Source of the DNA: Bacillus mojavensis RO-H-1 = KCTC 3706
Lineage (GTDB): Bacteria; Bacillota; Bacilli; Bacillales; Bacillaceae
Length of the DNA stretch: 64,000 bases
Direction: 5' to 3'
NCBI RefSeq assembly: GCF_000245335.1
Contig: NZ_JH600303.1
Coordinates: forward strand, 40,180 to 104,179
The notes beneath the pieces were generated by a model. It searched no databases and was not told where the DNA came from. It was given only the letters and a program-made list of their open reading frames with translations. This document shows, piece after piece, positions 8,493 through 17,847 of the stretch; position 1 is the stretch's first letter; every line of letters begins with the position of its first letter. The position numbers and the translations under genes are program-made.

Positions 8493-8664
8493 GCTCGCTT
8501 CCCCCGTGTTTTTGTTTTGAAGCCAGTTTATCATGGAGATACAGGCTGAACAAGAAGACTCTCTTCATAAAAACGCTGTCATATTTTTTCTGACGGCTCA
8601 GCACCGTTTAGGTATAATGGTTTTAGAAGGTTATTCATAATAGAGTTGAAAGGTGCTGTGTCTT

Positions 8665-9571
8665 TTGAAAAGATTCCTTTTAGCTGTCGGCGCTGTCTTG
8701 GCAGCTGTAGCTGCTATCGGTATTTGTTTTACAAATATCATTATGTTCATAAAGAAAAAAACCGACGAAGAGATTATAAAAAGAGAAACAGATGATGGGC
8801 ATGATGTATTTGAATCTTTTGACCGCATGGAGAAAACGGCTTTTGTGATTCCATCGGCTTACGGATATGACATAAAAGGCTACTATGTTGCACCACACGA
8901 TACCTCAAAAACAATGATCATCTGCCACGGCGTGACCGTGAATATATTGAACTCTCTCAAATATATGGATTTATTTCTTGATCTCGGCTGGAATGTGGTG
9001 ATTTACGATCATCGCCGGCACGGACAAAGCGGCGGAAAGACTACAAGCTATGGTTTTTATGAAAAGGATGATTTAAACGAGGTCGTCAAATGGGTCAAAG
9101 ACAAAATCGGTAAACGCGGATTGGTTGGAATCCACGGTGAATCAATGGGAGCAGTGACTGCCCTGCTGTATGCAGGGGCACATCCTGACGATGGCGCTGA
9201 TTTTTTATATTGCCGATTGCCCGTTTGCAAGCTTTGAGGAACAGCTTGCGTATCGTCTAAAAGTGGAATACCGGCTGCCTTCCTGTCCGATCCTCCCCAT
9301 TGCCGACTCCTTTTTGCGGTTCAGGGACGGCTACCGCGCACGCGATGTATCCCCGCTTGCCGTCATCAATACCATCGAAAAGCCGGTTCTCTTTATTCAC
9401 AGCAGGCACGATGATTATATTCCTGTTTCTGCAAGCGAGCGGCTTTATAAAAAAAAGCCCGGTCCAAAGGAACTCTATATTGCTGAAGCTGGAGAACACG
9501 CCATGTCATATACAAAAAATCGGGACACGTATAGAAAAACCGTGCAAGCCTTTTTAGACAAAATAACGTAA
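8665..9571 (+). pseudogene. yqkD: YqkD, alpha/beta hydrolase, frameshifted at a T run
   Basis: Serine hydrolase with an N-terminal membrane anchor (FLLAVGAVLAAVAAIGICFT), about 300 residues in 168. The first part (TTG at 8665 after AAAGGTG) carries the nucleophile elbow GIHGESMGA. The second part, in another frame from about 9207, carries the acid and base (SRHDDYIP, AGEHAMSY). The frames meet at six T residues (9201–9206); five would restore one continuous protein reading GADFYIADCPFASFEEQ. So a single extra T separates the catalytic Ser from Asp and His. Either a real inactivation or a homopolymer sequencing error; I favour the latter because several other genes here show the same defect. 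Confidence 0.85.
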
Positions 9572-9601
9572 AAAGCGAAAGGCCCCTAGCCTTTCGCTTT
9601 T
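9571..9601. terminator. Bidirectional terminator between yqkD and yqkC
   Basis: A 13-bp stem (AAAAGCGAAAGGC at 9571–9583, GCCTTTCGCTTTT at 9589–9601) with a five-base loop lies between the convergent yqkD and yqkC. A/T tails on both sides serve both directions. Confidence 0.88.
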
Positions 9602-9604
9602 CCA

Positions 9605-9844
9605 TCATAAAACGTCGGTGATGCCATCCATATGTTCACTGATCCATTCAATCGCAAGGTCTATCGTAGTAAACTCCTGCGCTTCAAATGTCATTTCATC
9701 CTGCAATAGCCAAACATCCTTCTTGACGGATTCCGCTCCTCCGATTGACCAGTGCAGCAGGGTGTAGGGATGGTTTTTGTTCAGAAAGGATACCCACGTT
9801 TTATTCTGTGCTGTATTCTTAATTGACTTCAGCTTTTGTTCCAC
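9605..9844 (-). CDS. yqkC: YqkC, conserved small protein (DUF2552)
   Basis: A 79-residue soluble protein, same length as YqkC in 168 (DUF2552). It has several aromatic residues ([18 protein letters not shown]) and an acidic C-terminus ([17 protein letters not shown]); no known motif or membrane segment. Last gene of the yqjY-yqjZ-yqkA-yqkB-yqkC cluster, 13 bases after yqkB. Function unknown. Confidence 0.85.
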   Translation of the reverse strand: MEQKLKSIKNTAQNKTWVSFLNKNHPYTLLHWSIGGAESVKKDVWLLQDEMTFEAQEFTTIDLAIEWISEHMDGITDVL

Positions 9845-9857
9845 GTTTCGTGTCTCC

Positions 9858-10181
9858 CTACTTTACTAATATGCTCATTCTTGGACTGAGCATTTGAGCC
9901 GGACTTTTCAGCGCCAGCGTTTTGGCTTTCTCATTGTAATCGATTGTCATTTGATCGTCAAAAAACACTTTTTGCGACGACTGGATATATAGCGGGATGC
10001 CGTTCGTTTCCAGCTGCTCACACTGTCCCGTTAATTCCTCTGTCACCCAAATGGTCGGTACACCGCTTACTGCGCAGCCGCATCCTTCAGCGTCATAACG
10101 GAGCTGCGCCTTTTTTCCCGGATTGGCGTCAAGCGCTTGCTGCAGTGCCTGTGCTGCTGCATCTGTCACATGAATGTTCAT
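9858..10181 (-). CDS. yqkB: YqkB, HesB/IscA-like iron-sulfur biogenesis fold protein
   Basis: A 107-residue protein of the Fe-S cluster biosynthesis (HesB/YadR/YfhF) fold, matching YqkB length. It has a GCGCAVSG stretch around residues 33–40, but not the full three-cysteine IscA pattern ending CGCG at the C-terminus. Classical cluster-carrier activity is therefore doubtful. The start overlaps the yqkA stop by four bases, so the genes are translationally coupled. In 168 the cluster belongs to the DNA-damage regulon as far as I recall; a direct role for YqkB is unknown. Confidence 0.85.
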   Translation of the reverse strand: MNIHVTDAAAQALQQALDANPGKKAQLRYDAEGCGCAVSGVPTIWVTEELTGQCEQLETNGIPLYIQSSQKVFFDDQMTIDYNEKAKTLALKSPAQMLSPRMSILVK

Positions 10182-11209
10182 AAGGTGAAACCCCCGTTTT
10201 TTTCATTTTCGCTATTGTAGCACACCACGCGTCCGTTCGCATTGTTTCTGCCTTTTTTCCACCGCTTCGCTTTTTCTTCTGCAGCCTTGATCCAATCAGT
10301 TTTTCCCTGTATATACCGCTTGATATTGTCCGGATACTGGGCCGCCAGCTGTTTTTTGAGCGCGGCGTATTCCTTCGCTGTTTCCGGATGAGCTGTGAGA
10401 TAATCTCTGAACACCAAATGCCTTTCAATAGCAGGATGCCCTTCCTCATAGATATGGACATGATGGGTACGCTTATTTCCGCCCTTTTGGAAATAGCGTC
10501 TGCCAATAATGCCGTTTTCTCCTTTTGGCGCATAGCCGAGCTCCGTCATTTTCGAATCATATTGGTTTACGGCCGCGATATCCTTTACTGCAATCAGGAT
10601 ATCAATGACCGGCTTTGCCGCCATATTTGGTATCGATGTGCTTCCGACATGATACACGTCAATGATCTCCGGGCCGAGCACAAGCTTCAGACGATCTTTT
10701 TCCTCACTGAACAGTCTTGCCCATTCTTCATTGTAGTGAGCGACTTCAACCTTTCTTTTCGGATAGAGATGAAAGACTGACAGAAAAAGCCCCTCTGACG
10801 CTTTGACGGTTTTCGTCTTTTCAAATCCTGCCTGCGTATACAGCGCCACGGCCGGGCTGTTTTTCTCGGCTGTTACTACCTCGATTTTCTCAGCGTCTTC
10901 GTTCTGATCAATAACAAATTGCACGAGTGCTCGTCCGATGCCTTTTCTGAAACCGTCGGGATGCACAACAAGCCTGCAAATGGTCAGCTCATGCATAAAC
11001 TTCTCGTATGAAATGACGCCGAGCAGTTTCCCGTTTTCCCGGAATCCCGCAAATCGCTCCTGAGAGGCTCTGATATCCTCAGCTTTTTCGTGTAAAGCAG
11101 GGATTCCGTCAAAACCGATAAGCTCCGCTTCTTTTACATAAGCTGGCTTTTGAACGTCAATAATCTCACGTGATACAGCCTCTTCCTTATGCTGAAGAAA
11201 TGCAATCAT
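10178..11209 (-). CDS. yqkA: YqkA, GNAT acetyltransferase fused to a GrpB domain
   Basis: A 343-residue two-domain protein. Residues about 20–145 form a GNAT acyltransferase fold with the acetyl-CoA loop RLVVHPDGFRKGIGRALV. Residues about 155–320 form a GrpB/UPF0157 domain of the nucleotidyltransferase superfamily (VEVAHYNEEWARLF, YHVGSTSIPNMAAKPVIDI). The fusion is also seen in 168 YqkA. Start overlaps the yqjZ stop (ATGA) and the stop overlaps the yqkB start, so three genes are tightly coupled. Substrates of either domain unknown. Confidence 0.9.
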   Translation of the reverse strand: MIAFLQHKEEAVSREIIDVQKPAYVKEAELIGFDGIPALHEKAEDIRASQERFAGFRENGKLLGVISYEKFMHELTICRLVVHPDGFRKGIGRALVQFVIDQNEDAEKIEVVTAEKNSPAVALYTQAGFEKTKTVKASEGLFLSVFHLYPKRKVEVAHYNEEWARLFSEEKDRLKLVLGPEIIDVYHVGSTSIPNMAAKPVIDILIAVKDIAAVNQYDSKMTELGYAPKGENGIIGRRYFQKGGNKRTHHVHIYEEGHPAIERHLVFRDYLTAHPETAKEYAALKKQLAAQYPDNIKRYIQGKTDWIKAAEEKAKRWKKGRNNANGRVVCYNSENEKNGGFTL

Positions 11210-11544
11210 TTGTTTTCTCCTGAAAACAGCCGCTGCTTTTCGACTTTGGCGACGCGGACCGCATACGATTCATACCACACGCTTTTTCCTTTTTCTTTCG
11301 CTGCTTGGTGTTCGGTGTGATGCCTCCAATGATTGATTGCGTCCATACTCTCCCAATAGGAAACTGTGATGCCGGTTCCATCCGCTTCGCGAACGCTTTC
11401 CACACCTAAAAATCCGGGCTGGCTCGCCGCAAGCGAAACCATCCGCTCTGCTGTTTCTCCATATGCTTCGTCATTTTCACTTTTGACAGAAGAAAAGATA
11501 ACAGCATAATAAGGAGGCTCAGGTGTTTTTGACAAAAAATCCAT
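11206..11544 (-). CDS. yqjZ: YqjZ, antibiotic biosynthesis monooxygenase (ABM) domain protein
   Basis: A 112-residue ferredoxin-like ABM-domain protein (PYYAVIFSSVKSE, AASQPGFLGVESVR, ISYWESMDAINHWRHH-like pattern). Such domains act as small cofactor-free oxygenases or heme-degrading enzymes, or only as dimeric scaffolds. The conserved W in SYWES and the H-rich segment are present. ATG at 11544 has AGGAGGAACC upstream. Part of the yqjY–yqkC operon; specific function unknown. Confidence 0.88.
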   Translation of the reverse strand: MDFLSKTPEPPYYAVIFSSVKSENDEAYGETAERMVSLAASQPGFLGVESVREADGTGITVSYWESMDAINHWRHHTEHQAAKEKGKSVWYESYAVRVAKVEKQRLFSGENK

Positions 11545-11556
11545 AGCGGTTCCTCC

Positions 11557-12027
11557 TCATATGTTTTTCACAAAAAGAACCCTGTCTTGGCCCGGTCCAT
11601 CGTAATTTGCAAATACTGAGATGCCATTTACTGTTTTGCTGCCTTTTTCAATCTCAAACCCAAGTCTTGTATGATACGCGATTGACACCTTATTTACCGG
11701 GGATGTGACGCACTTTACCCGGGTGCATCCCCTCTGCTTAACCGTTTCAATAAACACATCGTATAATTGTTTTCCAATTTGCATTTTTCTGAAATCTGGA
11801 TGCACACCGGAAAAATGGATGTATGCCGTTACAGGATCTGATTGCGATTGAAATCCGATTAAAAATCCAGTCATGCTGTTTTGTTCATGTGTAATAAAGC
11901 TGGTGTCCTGAAAATGTTCAAAAAATAATCGCGGGAGTTTTTCTTTCAGCTGCCTGCCGCCCCACCATTCATTCATCACAGACGTTACCATTTCATAATC
12001 TGAAGACGTGATTGTTCGAATATCCAT
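11557..12027 (-). CDS. yqjY: YqjY, GNAT acetyltransferase
   Basis: A 156-residue single-domain GNAT protein, same length as 168 YqjY. The acetyl-CoA pyrophosphate loop [17 protein letters not shown] and the following [13 protein letters not shown] strand-helix are intact. ATG at 12025–12027 follows GGAGGGAGAAATC; the longer open frame upstream lacks a ribosome site. It would normally be third in the LexA-controlled yqjW-yqjX-yqjY operon. Here the genes upstream are broken by a rearrangement, so its promoter is uncertain. Confidence 0.9.
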   Translation of the reverse strand: MDIRTITSSDYEMVTSVMNEWWGGRQLKEKLPRLFFEHFQDTSFITHEQNSMTGFLIGFQSQSDPVTAYIHFSGVHPDFRKMQIGKQLYDVFIETVKQRGCTRVKCVTSPVNKVSIAYHTRLGFEIEKGSKTVNGISVFANYDGPGQDRVLFVKNI

Positions 12028-12180
12028 TACGATTTCTCCCTCCGTCTGGCAAAACGAATGTTTCTTTTTTCTCACAATATAAAAATTATATTTTGCCTGA
12101 CTGGAATTGTAAATGCCTTCTTTTCTGTATCATACGTTTTCAGACTGCTGAGGGAACATGTTTGCTATTTTTCATACCTA

Positions 12181-12212
12181 GTTCTCCCCCTCCAGCCGCC
12201 GGGAGGGAGAAC
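12181..12212. terminator. GC-rich hairpin downstream of the yqjX remnant
   Basis: GTTCTCCC on the left (12181–12188) pairs with GGGAGAAC on the right, with CTCC/GGAG inside, closing a strong hairpin next to the yqjX stop codon. There is no clean T run on either side, so efficiency as a terminator is uncertain; it may act as an mRNA processing or attenuation structure. Confidence 0.4.
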
Positions 12213-12214
12213 AT

Positions 12215-12325
12215 TTACAGAAAAATATCAAGCACCTGATCAAGTCTTAGCTTACAGAGCTTGCCGGCGTCTCCTTTGATCCACACTGTCTTTTCAAACT
12301 CCTCATAGCGGCAGATTTTCCCTAG
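12215..12325 (-). pseudogene. yqjX: C-terminal remnant of YqjX (YolD-like)
   Basis: Only the last 36 codons are present, reading LGKICRYEEF ... LRLDQVLDIFL and ending with TAA at 12215–12217. The pattern (G-K-I-x-R ... W-I ... L-x-L-x-x-V-L-D-I) is the C-terminal beta-strand end of YolD-like proteins. These are encoded next to Y-family polymerases, and in 168 yqjX lies downstream of yqjW. At 12323–12325 the frame runs straight into coaA sequence, sharing only a TA overlap. The N-terminal two thirds of yqjX are absent from the window. Assignment rests on position plus this short match. Confidence 0.6.
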
Positions 12326-12778
12326 CTTTCAGGAAATCCTTTTCTTGACAGCAAGTTTTTCTTTTTTCAGCTCAGCTGTAGGAAATAAAAAGCCGTCTGT
12401 CGTGATCAGGCTGACCTTGGGCCGATCCGGCAAACGTGAAAGCAGCTTCTGCAAAATCCGCGCTGTCGTGCTTTTCCCGACAGCGACACTGCCGGCAATA
12501 CCAATGATAAACGGAATTTTGGCTGAATGAGGGTGCTTCAAGAAAACATTCACATGCTTATTTCGCTCGGCAGCGGACTTGACATGCAAATGAAGCAGAC
12601 GAACAAGCGGAACATAGATCGTCTCCACTTCTTCTACGGATAAATGATCATTCAGCCCTTCAACAGCTTTTGCCTCTTCTTCAGAAACAGCAATCGACAA
12701 ATGGCCTCCAAATCCTGACCAAGACTGCCGGCTGTGCTGTGTATATAAAGTATGTAAATTAAGCTCTTTATTTTTCAC
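12323..12778 (-). pseudogene. coaA: Pantothenate kinase CoaA, N-terminal half (split gene)
   Basis: Type I pantothenate kinase makes 4'-phosphopantothenate, the first step of CoA synthesis. The segment starts [20 protein letters not shown] and includes the P-loop [12 protein letters not shown] and [14 protein letters not shown]. It then loses frame in an A-rich tract (about 12354–12365, one base too many). In the corrected frame homology continues ([10 protein letters not shown]) to 12323, where it abruptly changes to yqjX sequence. The C-terminal half is 6.5 kb away at 19255–19735. Loss of CoaA would be tolerated in B. subtilis, which also has the type III enzyme CoaX (established knowledge; coaX is not in this window). 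Confidence 0.9.
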
Positions 12779-12861
12779 TGTTTACACCTGACTCTCTGTA
12801 GCTTTAAACAAACGCTTACAAAGATTGTAACGGAAAACATTCCTACTGTCTGCTTATTTTT

Positions 12862-14214
12862 TCAATTTATCTTTTTTAACAAGTCAGCACCGATTCGGTT
12901 ATATGCAGCCATTTCTTCTTTCGGAACCATACTGCCTCCCGTTCCCCAGACGACATGTACGGCATTTTTCATGCTGTGCCGCAGATCATTTTCAGACATG
13001 TAGTGTTTCCCGGTTTCCGCTAGAAACAGCTGAACAGGTCCGAACATGCCGGCAAGCGCAGACGGCTCTAAATGCTTATTTTCAGATAAAGCCAGCAAAT
13101 GAAGCAAGGCATACAGCGTTTCGTCTTCGATAGTATAACAGCCGCTCAGCAAAGGTTCTATCAGATTGCCGACAAATCCTGACGGGCGCCCAACGGCAAG
13201 CCCGTCAGCAGCCGTTACATTATCCAAGCCGATATCCTGTACAGAGATCCGATCATGCAGGCCTGAATATAGACCTAAGAGCATAGACGGTGAATGGGTT
13301 GGCTCCCCGAAAAATACATGGACATGGTTTCCGTACAGGAGCTTCAGTCCAAATGCCACACCGCCCGGCCCTCCGCCGACTCCGCAAGGCAAATACACAA
13401 ACAGCGGTGTTTCAGGACCAGGCTCGATATTCATAAAGCTGAGCTGCGTTTTTAATCGACTGGCCGCTGCCGCAAATCCCAGGAACAGATGACGGGAATG
13501 TTCATCATCAATAAAATAACAGAATGGGTCTTGTTCCGCCTGCCGCCGTCCTTCTTTAACCGCTTCACTGTAATCTGATTCGTACTCAATGACAGTGACA
13601 CCCTTTTTGCGAAGTAAATCCTTCTTCCACTGTTTAGCGTCGGAGGACATATGCACCGTCACGCGAAAGCCTAGTTTGGCGCCAATGATGCCGATGCTTA
13701 AACCAAGGTTTCCTGTTGAGCCGACAGCAATGGAATAGCGGGAGAAAAATGAAGTAAACCGCTCTTCGTGCAAGACGCGATAATCGTCTGTTTCCTTAAG
13801 CATTCCTTCTTGAAGCGCCAGCTCCTCCGCATGCTTCAGCACTTCATAAATACCGCCACGGGCTTTAATCGATCCCGAAATCGGAAGCTCATGATCACAC
13901 TTTAAAAGCCATCTCCCCGGAAATGTTTCGCCATACACTTCCTCCAGCTTCTTTTTCATATGGCGTATTTCAAAAAGCGGCGATTCAATCATCCCTTCGG
14001 CGGCTTTTGTTTCCGGAAATGCCTCTGCAATATAAGGAGCAAAGCGCCGAAGTCTTTTGTCCGCCTCGTCTATCTCACATTCCCACTCAGCCGCTTGTAA
14101 TGCCACCCCCTCTTTCTTGCCGGGATTAGCCCAGAATACCGGTCGGGCATCAATCAGTTTCTGAATAAATGGATCTTTTATCAGGTCACGCAGAGTTTCT
14201 TGATTTATTGACAT
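12862..14214 (-). CDS. dsdA: D-serine ammonia-lyase (D-serine dehydratase)
   Basis: A 450-residue PLP enzyme of fold type II, similar in length to B. subtilis DsdA (YqjR). The PLP-binding lysine is K117 in SGSIKARGG. The phosphate-binding glycine loop [13 protein letters not shown] is around residues 280–292, and [12 protein letters not shown] around 164–175. It deaminates D-serine to pyruvate and ammonia, a detoxification function. Same strand as coaA and yqjQ. Start has GGAAGGAGAAATCGCTG upstream. Intact despite lying inside the rearranged segment. Confidence 0.94.
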   Translation of the reverse strand: MSINQETLRDLIKDPFIQKLIDARPVFWANPGKKEGVALQAAEWECEIDEADKRLRRFAPYIAEAFPETKAAEGMIESPLFEIRHMKKKLEEVYGETFPGRWLLKCDHELPISGSIKARGGIYEVLKHAEELALQEGMLKETDDYRVLHEERFTSFFSRYSIAVGSTGNLGLSIGIIGAKLGFRVTVHMSSDAKQWKKDLLRKKGVTVIEYESDYSEAVKEGRRQAEQDPFCYFIDDEHSRHLFLGFAAAASRLKTQLSFMNIEPGPETPLFVYLPCGVGGGPGGVAFGLKLLYGNHVHVFFGEPTHSPSMLLGLYSGLHDRISVQDIGLDNVTAADGLAVGRPSGFVGNLIEPLLSGCYTIEDETLYALLHLLALSENKHLEPSALAGMFGPVQLFLAETGKHYMSENDLRHSMKNAVHVVWGTGGSMVPKEEMAAYNRIGADLLKKIN

Positions 14215-14306
14215 CAGCGATTTCTCCTTCCTTTAACAACTATATCTCTTTATAAAAAACTGCCTGCAAACACACCAAAAGGCGTCTCACACAGGCAGTT
14301 CCATGC

Positions 14307-15086
14307 TTATTTTTTCATGAGCACCCGTCCAGCCAGCTTTTCCACAAGTGCTGGAAACATCTGATATAGCTTTGTTCCGGCATTCATCAAACGAGGAAGA
14401 TTGATTTCACGTTTGTTCGTCATAATGGCAGACGTGATTTGTGCTGCCACATCATCTGGGTCAAGCATCCAGCGTCCGACATTTTTGACATAGTCTCCGC
14501 TTTTATCAGCGATAGAAAAAAAGTCAGTCTGAATCGGCCCTGGATTGACTGTCGTCACATAGACGCCCGTGCCCGCCAGTTCCATACGCAAAGCGTTTGA
14601 ATAGCCGAGCACAGCATGTTTTGTCGCTGAATAAAGGCTGGATTTCGGCGTAGCAATTTTCCCTGCTTGAGAGGCAATATTAATGATATGTCCGCTTTTT
14701 TGCTCAAGCATATGCGGAAGAACAGCTTTTGTACAGGCAATCAGACCGAAAACATTGACATCAAACATTGATTTCATTTCATCTAGGGTCGAATCTAAAA
14801 CCGTTTCAAAAATACCAAAGCCAGCATTATTGATCAGCACATCAACCGGACCGATCTGATCACGGACAAGGGTGATATCTTCAAGACGGGAGACATCCAG
14901 AGGAAAAATATCACACTGTCCGCTCCATTCCTCGGTCATTTTTCTTTTGATTTCCTTCAAACGATCCTCACGTCTTGCCGACAGCAAAACATGGGCTCCT
15001 TCAGCCGCACATAAATAAGCGATTCTTTCTCCAAGCCCTCCTGAAGCACCTGTAATCCAAATACGCTTGCCAGCTATATTTTTCAC
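14307..15086 (-). CDS. yqjQ: YqjQ, short-chain dehydrogenase/reductase
   Basis: A 259-residue classical SDR. It has the NAD(P)-binding TGASGGLGE at residues 12–20, the NNAG motif ([11 protein letters not shown]) near 85, the catalytic Ser in IINIASQAG and YxxxK in YSATKHA. The GTG at 15084–15086 with AGAGAGG upstream gives the 259-residue length known from 168; an earlier GTG overlaps the yqjP stop. Follows yqjP almost directly, so they form an operon. Substrate unknown. Confidence 0.9.
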   Translation of the reverse strand: MKNIAGKRIWITGASGGLGERIAYLCAAEGAHVLLSARREDRLKEIKRKMTEEWSGQCDIFPLDVSRLEDITLVRDQIGPVDVLINNAGFGIFETVLDSTLDEMKSMFDVNVFGLIACTKAVLPHMLEQKSGHIINIASQAGKIATPKSSLYSATKHAVLGYSNALRMELAGTGVYVTTVNPGPIQTDFFSIADKSGDYVKNVGRWMLDPDDVAAQITSAIMTNKREINLPRLMNAGTKLYQMFPALVEKLAGRVLMKK

Positions 15087-15091
15087 CCTGG

Positions 15092-16053
15092 TCACCTCTC
15101 TATTGCTCTAAAGTATGCGGTATTTCCATCCCAATATGACGTGATGCCTGCTTCGGCCGCCAATATATCAAGATGCCCAACCGTTTCTGACATCGTTAAA
15201 AACAACTCTTTTTCATAAACAGCAGGAAAGAGCTGCTGACAAACCTGAAAAGCGGTAAGCGGTTTTTCCGACAGCATGTGACGCACATCCTTGGTCCGGC
15301 TGCTCTGCTTGTCAAACCGCTTCTTGATCAGCGCTCGTACATTGCTAATCGTATCGCCATGACCGGGAAACACTGTGTTCGGGGCAAGTTCAGACAGCCT
15401 CCGCAGCGACCGCTGATAATCCAGTAAAGGCTCCGTTCTTTTTTCCCCCGTTTTTGGTGCTTCAAGAATCGGGTTAGACGAGCTGTTCGCCAGCAGCAAA
15501 TCACCGCCAAGGATTCTTCCGGTCTTTTCATGAAAGAGAACAATATGCGACTCTGCATGTCCGGGCATCTCCAGAACAGTCCAGTCATCCATCCCGTTAA
15601 TTTTCATCCCTTCCGTCACCGTTTGGGTCAAGGATCTTGTACAGGAAAATGCGTACGCCGACCGGATAAGCCTTTCTGCTTTCACATCATCAAATGGAAC
15701 GCCTAACTCAGGCAGGAGCTTTTGAAAAAAATGTTTTTGCCACTCCATAAATGCCTTGTCTCTGCTGATATATGGTTCGTTAAACGGATGTCCAATCACT
15801 TTAATGTCATCAAGAAAAAACAATCAAGCAACCCTGCATGATCCGCGTGATGGTGAGTCAGCACGATCTGCTCAATATCTGACATTTCTATATGTACAGC
15901 GGCAAGCTGCTCTTTTAGGGCTGCAGCAGCCTCTTTGGTTTTCGGTCCACAATCGATCAGTGTCAGCGCATCACCTTTTACTAAGTAAACGATAACATCA
16001 CCGACGGCAAACGGTGTCGGGACGCGAATCGGAATGATATCTGCAGTTGTCAT
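15092..16053 (-). pseudogene. yqjP: YqjP, metallo-beta-lactamase fold hydrolase, frameshifted
   Basis: About 319 residues in 168. The N-terminal part (ATG at 16051–16053 after AAGGAGC) contains the dinuclear metal motif THHHADHAG and goes out of frame just after GLLDC. The remainder, in the next frame, starts FFLDDIKVIGHP and includes EMPGHAESHIVLF and FPGHGDTISN. The two meet at an A run on the plus strand (six A, 15815–15820); seven would join them into one protein. One-base deletion, probably in a homopolymer. If real, the metal site would be lost. The long second part has no ribosome site of its own. Confidence 0.85.
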
Positions 16054-16151
16054 TCTTTTGCTCCTTGTCTTCATTCATTACTCATATTTTAGTCTTTTTC
16101 TCGGTCTTGTGTCATTATTGCCGTATGAGAACGGCCCTTTTGAAAAAGCTA

Positions 16152-16181
16152 TTGACATTAGCTTGTCCCCCATTGCATAAT
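16152..16181 (+). promoter_or_regulatory. proI promoter
   Basis: TTGACA at 16152–16157 and CATAAT at 16176–16181 with an 18-base spacer; a TG dinucleotide just before the -10 strengthens it. It precedes the T-box leader. Confidence 0.8.
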
Positions 16182-16199
16182 GAACAACAACTAAAATGA

Positions 16200-16428
16200 G
16201 AACCATTGGAACGCTATGACGAGGAATAGTATACAGGCAATGGCCAGAGAGAGCGATATCCCCAGGCTGAAAGGTATCGCGGCCCGCTTGTTTGTAGAAC
16301 CTGCCCTCAGAGCGGTTAGGAAAACCTAAACGTTTCCCGCGTTACGGGATTTGAGCTGAGCACAAGTTGTGCTAATGAGGGTGGTACCGCGAGCCTTTTC
16401 GTCCTTTACGTGATGAAAAGGTTTTTTG
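16200..16428 (+). ncRNA. T-box riboswitch (tRNA-Pro) controlling proI
   Basis: The leader contains the conserved T-box core AATGAGGGTGGTACCGCG at 16374–16391. It is followed by a terminator hairpin (CCTTTTCGTC / GATGAAAAGG with a T run, about 16395–16428). In Stem I the specifier loop reads GAACCT, placing CCT (proline codon) at 16300–16302. Uncharged tRNA-Pro should pair with the specifier and the T-box bulge and stabilise the antiterminator, so proI is expressed when proline is scarce. Established family knowledge for the mechanism; the specifier assignment is from reading the sequence. Confidence 0.93.
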
Positions 16429-16453
16429 TTGTTCTGATAGAAGGAGGATATCC

Positions 16454-17290
16454 ATGAAAAAGATAGGATTTGTCGGCGCCGGGTCCATGGCTGAAGCTAT
16501 GATCAACGGTTTTTTGCAAAGCGGCATTACAAAACCTGAAAATATTTATATCACAAACAGGTCAAATGAAGAGAGACTCAATGAATTAAAGGAAATGTAC
16601 GGCGTGCGACCATGCAGGGATAAGAGCAAGTTTTTCACACAAACTGATATCGTCGTTCTTGCTTTTAAGCCTAAGGATGCGGCAGAGAGCATTGACAGCA
16701 TTCGTCCTTATATGAAGGATCAGCTTGTCATTTCTGTGCTTGCAGGCCTTACCATCGAAACCATTCAGCATTATTTCGGCAGAAAGCTTGCTGTCATACG
16801 GGTGATGCCGAATACTTCAGCTGCCATCAGAAAATCAGCAACCGGATTTTCCGTAAGCGCTGAAGCAAGCCAAGACGATATCACAGCGGCTAAAGCATTC
16901 CTAGAAACAATCGGTGAGGCCACATTGGTTGAGGAGCAGCACCTTGATGCCGTTACCGCGATAGCAGGCAGCGGCCCCGCTTACCTGTATCGCTATATTG
17001 AAGCGATGGAAAAAGCGGCGCAAAAGGTCGGTTTAGATGAGGAAACGGCAAAAAAACTGATCCTGCAGACAATGGCAGGCGCGACAGATATGCTTCGCCA
17101 AAGCGGAAAACAGCCGGCGCAGCTGCGCAAGGAGATTACGAGCCCTGGGGGAACAACAGAGGCAGGCCTTCGCGCTTTAACGGAGGCCCGCTTTGAAGAA
17201 GCAATCATTCATTGTATTGAAGAAACGGCCAAACGAAGCGCTGAAATCAAAGAGCAATTTGCCGGAGCCGCTTTAGAAAAGCATTTTTAG
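16454..17290 (+). CDS. proI: Pyrroline-5-carboxylate reductase
   Basis: Last step of proline synthesis: reduces pyrroline-5-carboxylate with NAD(P)H. 278 residues. The Rossmann motif is GFVGAGSMAEAMI at 5–17, and the P5CR signature lies near the C-terminus (TSPGGTTEAGLRAL). The conserved AGSGPAYLY is present. ATG at 16454 follows AGAAGGAGGA. Preceded by a proline T-box, consistent with the anabolic isoenzyme that responds to proline starvation, and followed by a hairpin terminator. Intact. Confidence 0.96.
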   Translation: MKKIGFVGAGSMAEAMINGFLQSGITKPENIYITNRSNEERLNELKEMYGVRPCRDKSKFFTQTDIVVLAFKPKDAAESIDSIRPYMKDQLVISVLAGLTIETIQHYFGRKLAVIRVMPNTSAAIRKSATGFSVSAEASQDDITAAKAFLETIGEATLVEEQHLDAVTAIAGSGPAYLYRYIEAMEKAAQKVGLDEETAKKLILQTMAGATDMLRQSGKQPAQLRKEITSPGGTTEAGLRALTEARFEEAIIHCIEETAKRSAEIKEQFAGAALEKHF

Positions 17291-17300
17291 AGAAAAACAT

Positions 17301-17334
17301 AAGACAGAAGACAATGCGCTTTCTGTCTTCTTTA
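17301..17334 (+). terminator. proI terminator
   Basis: AAGACAGAAG (17301–17310) pairs with TTCTGTCTT (17321–17329), followed by a short T-rich tract; sits between proI and the convergent yqjN remnant. Confidence 0.75.
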
Positions 17335-17336
17335 TC

Positions 17337-17847
17337 CTAAGACTGGCTGGCAGCTTCTGATTGTTTTAATAATGCAGAGATTGTAAAGGAAAGCAAGTCG
17401 GGAAGCACCTCAAAGGAATAAGGCACATACAGTCGTTCCGTCCATTTGTGCGGGTCTTTTCCAGACGGGCCGACATTTAATACCGGAACATACAGCGCCT
17501 CGTCTTCCCTGCTTGGAAGTGAGTATCCTCTGTTAAAGAGCGGCATATTGCTTGTGTATGCACCAACATCCTGTTTTTCCAGCTGAAGATAGCTTAAATC
17601 CGAGAGCCCTGGGAAATACTGAACCTCCCGTAAAGCAATGCCGTACCTATCAGCTGCATATTGAATGAGCTTGCCGGCAGTATTCTTGATTACCGGATCG
17701 TTCTTTGATGACACCGCCGGATAAAACGGAGGGCTATAAAAGAGAACAATGAGCGGCGCATCTTCCTTACACAGCGCAGCGAGTTCTGATACAATTTTAG
17801 TCGAAAAATCTCTGTCTCCAAGGTCTCCCCTGTTTGCATAGGTGAAA
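17337..17847 (-). pseudogene. yqjN: YqjN, C-terminal third (split gene)
   Basis: About 170 codons ending with TAG at 17337–17339, starting at the breakpoint with NFTYANRGDLGDRDF. YqjN (about 547 residues in 168) is a RocB-like member of the M20 metallopeptidase family linked to arginine/amino acid breakdown. This part holds the C-terminal catalytic domain segments (VLFYSPPFYPAVSS, DVGAYTSNMPLFNRGY). At about 17838–17850 it is joined head to head to the C-terminal part of yqjV, with no intergenic DNA. The N-terminal part is at 21686–22606. The fragment has no ribosome site. Confidence 0.85.

Noticed and set aside
10129..10533. Minus-strand frame of 134 codons
   Set aside because: Overlaps yqkA and yqkB in another frame; composition not protein-like.
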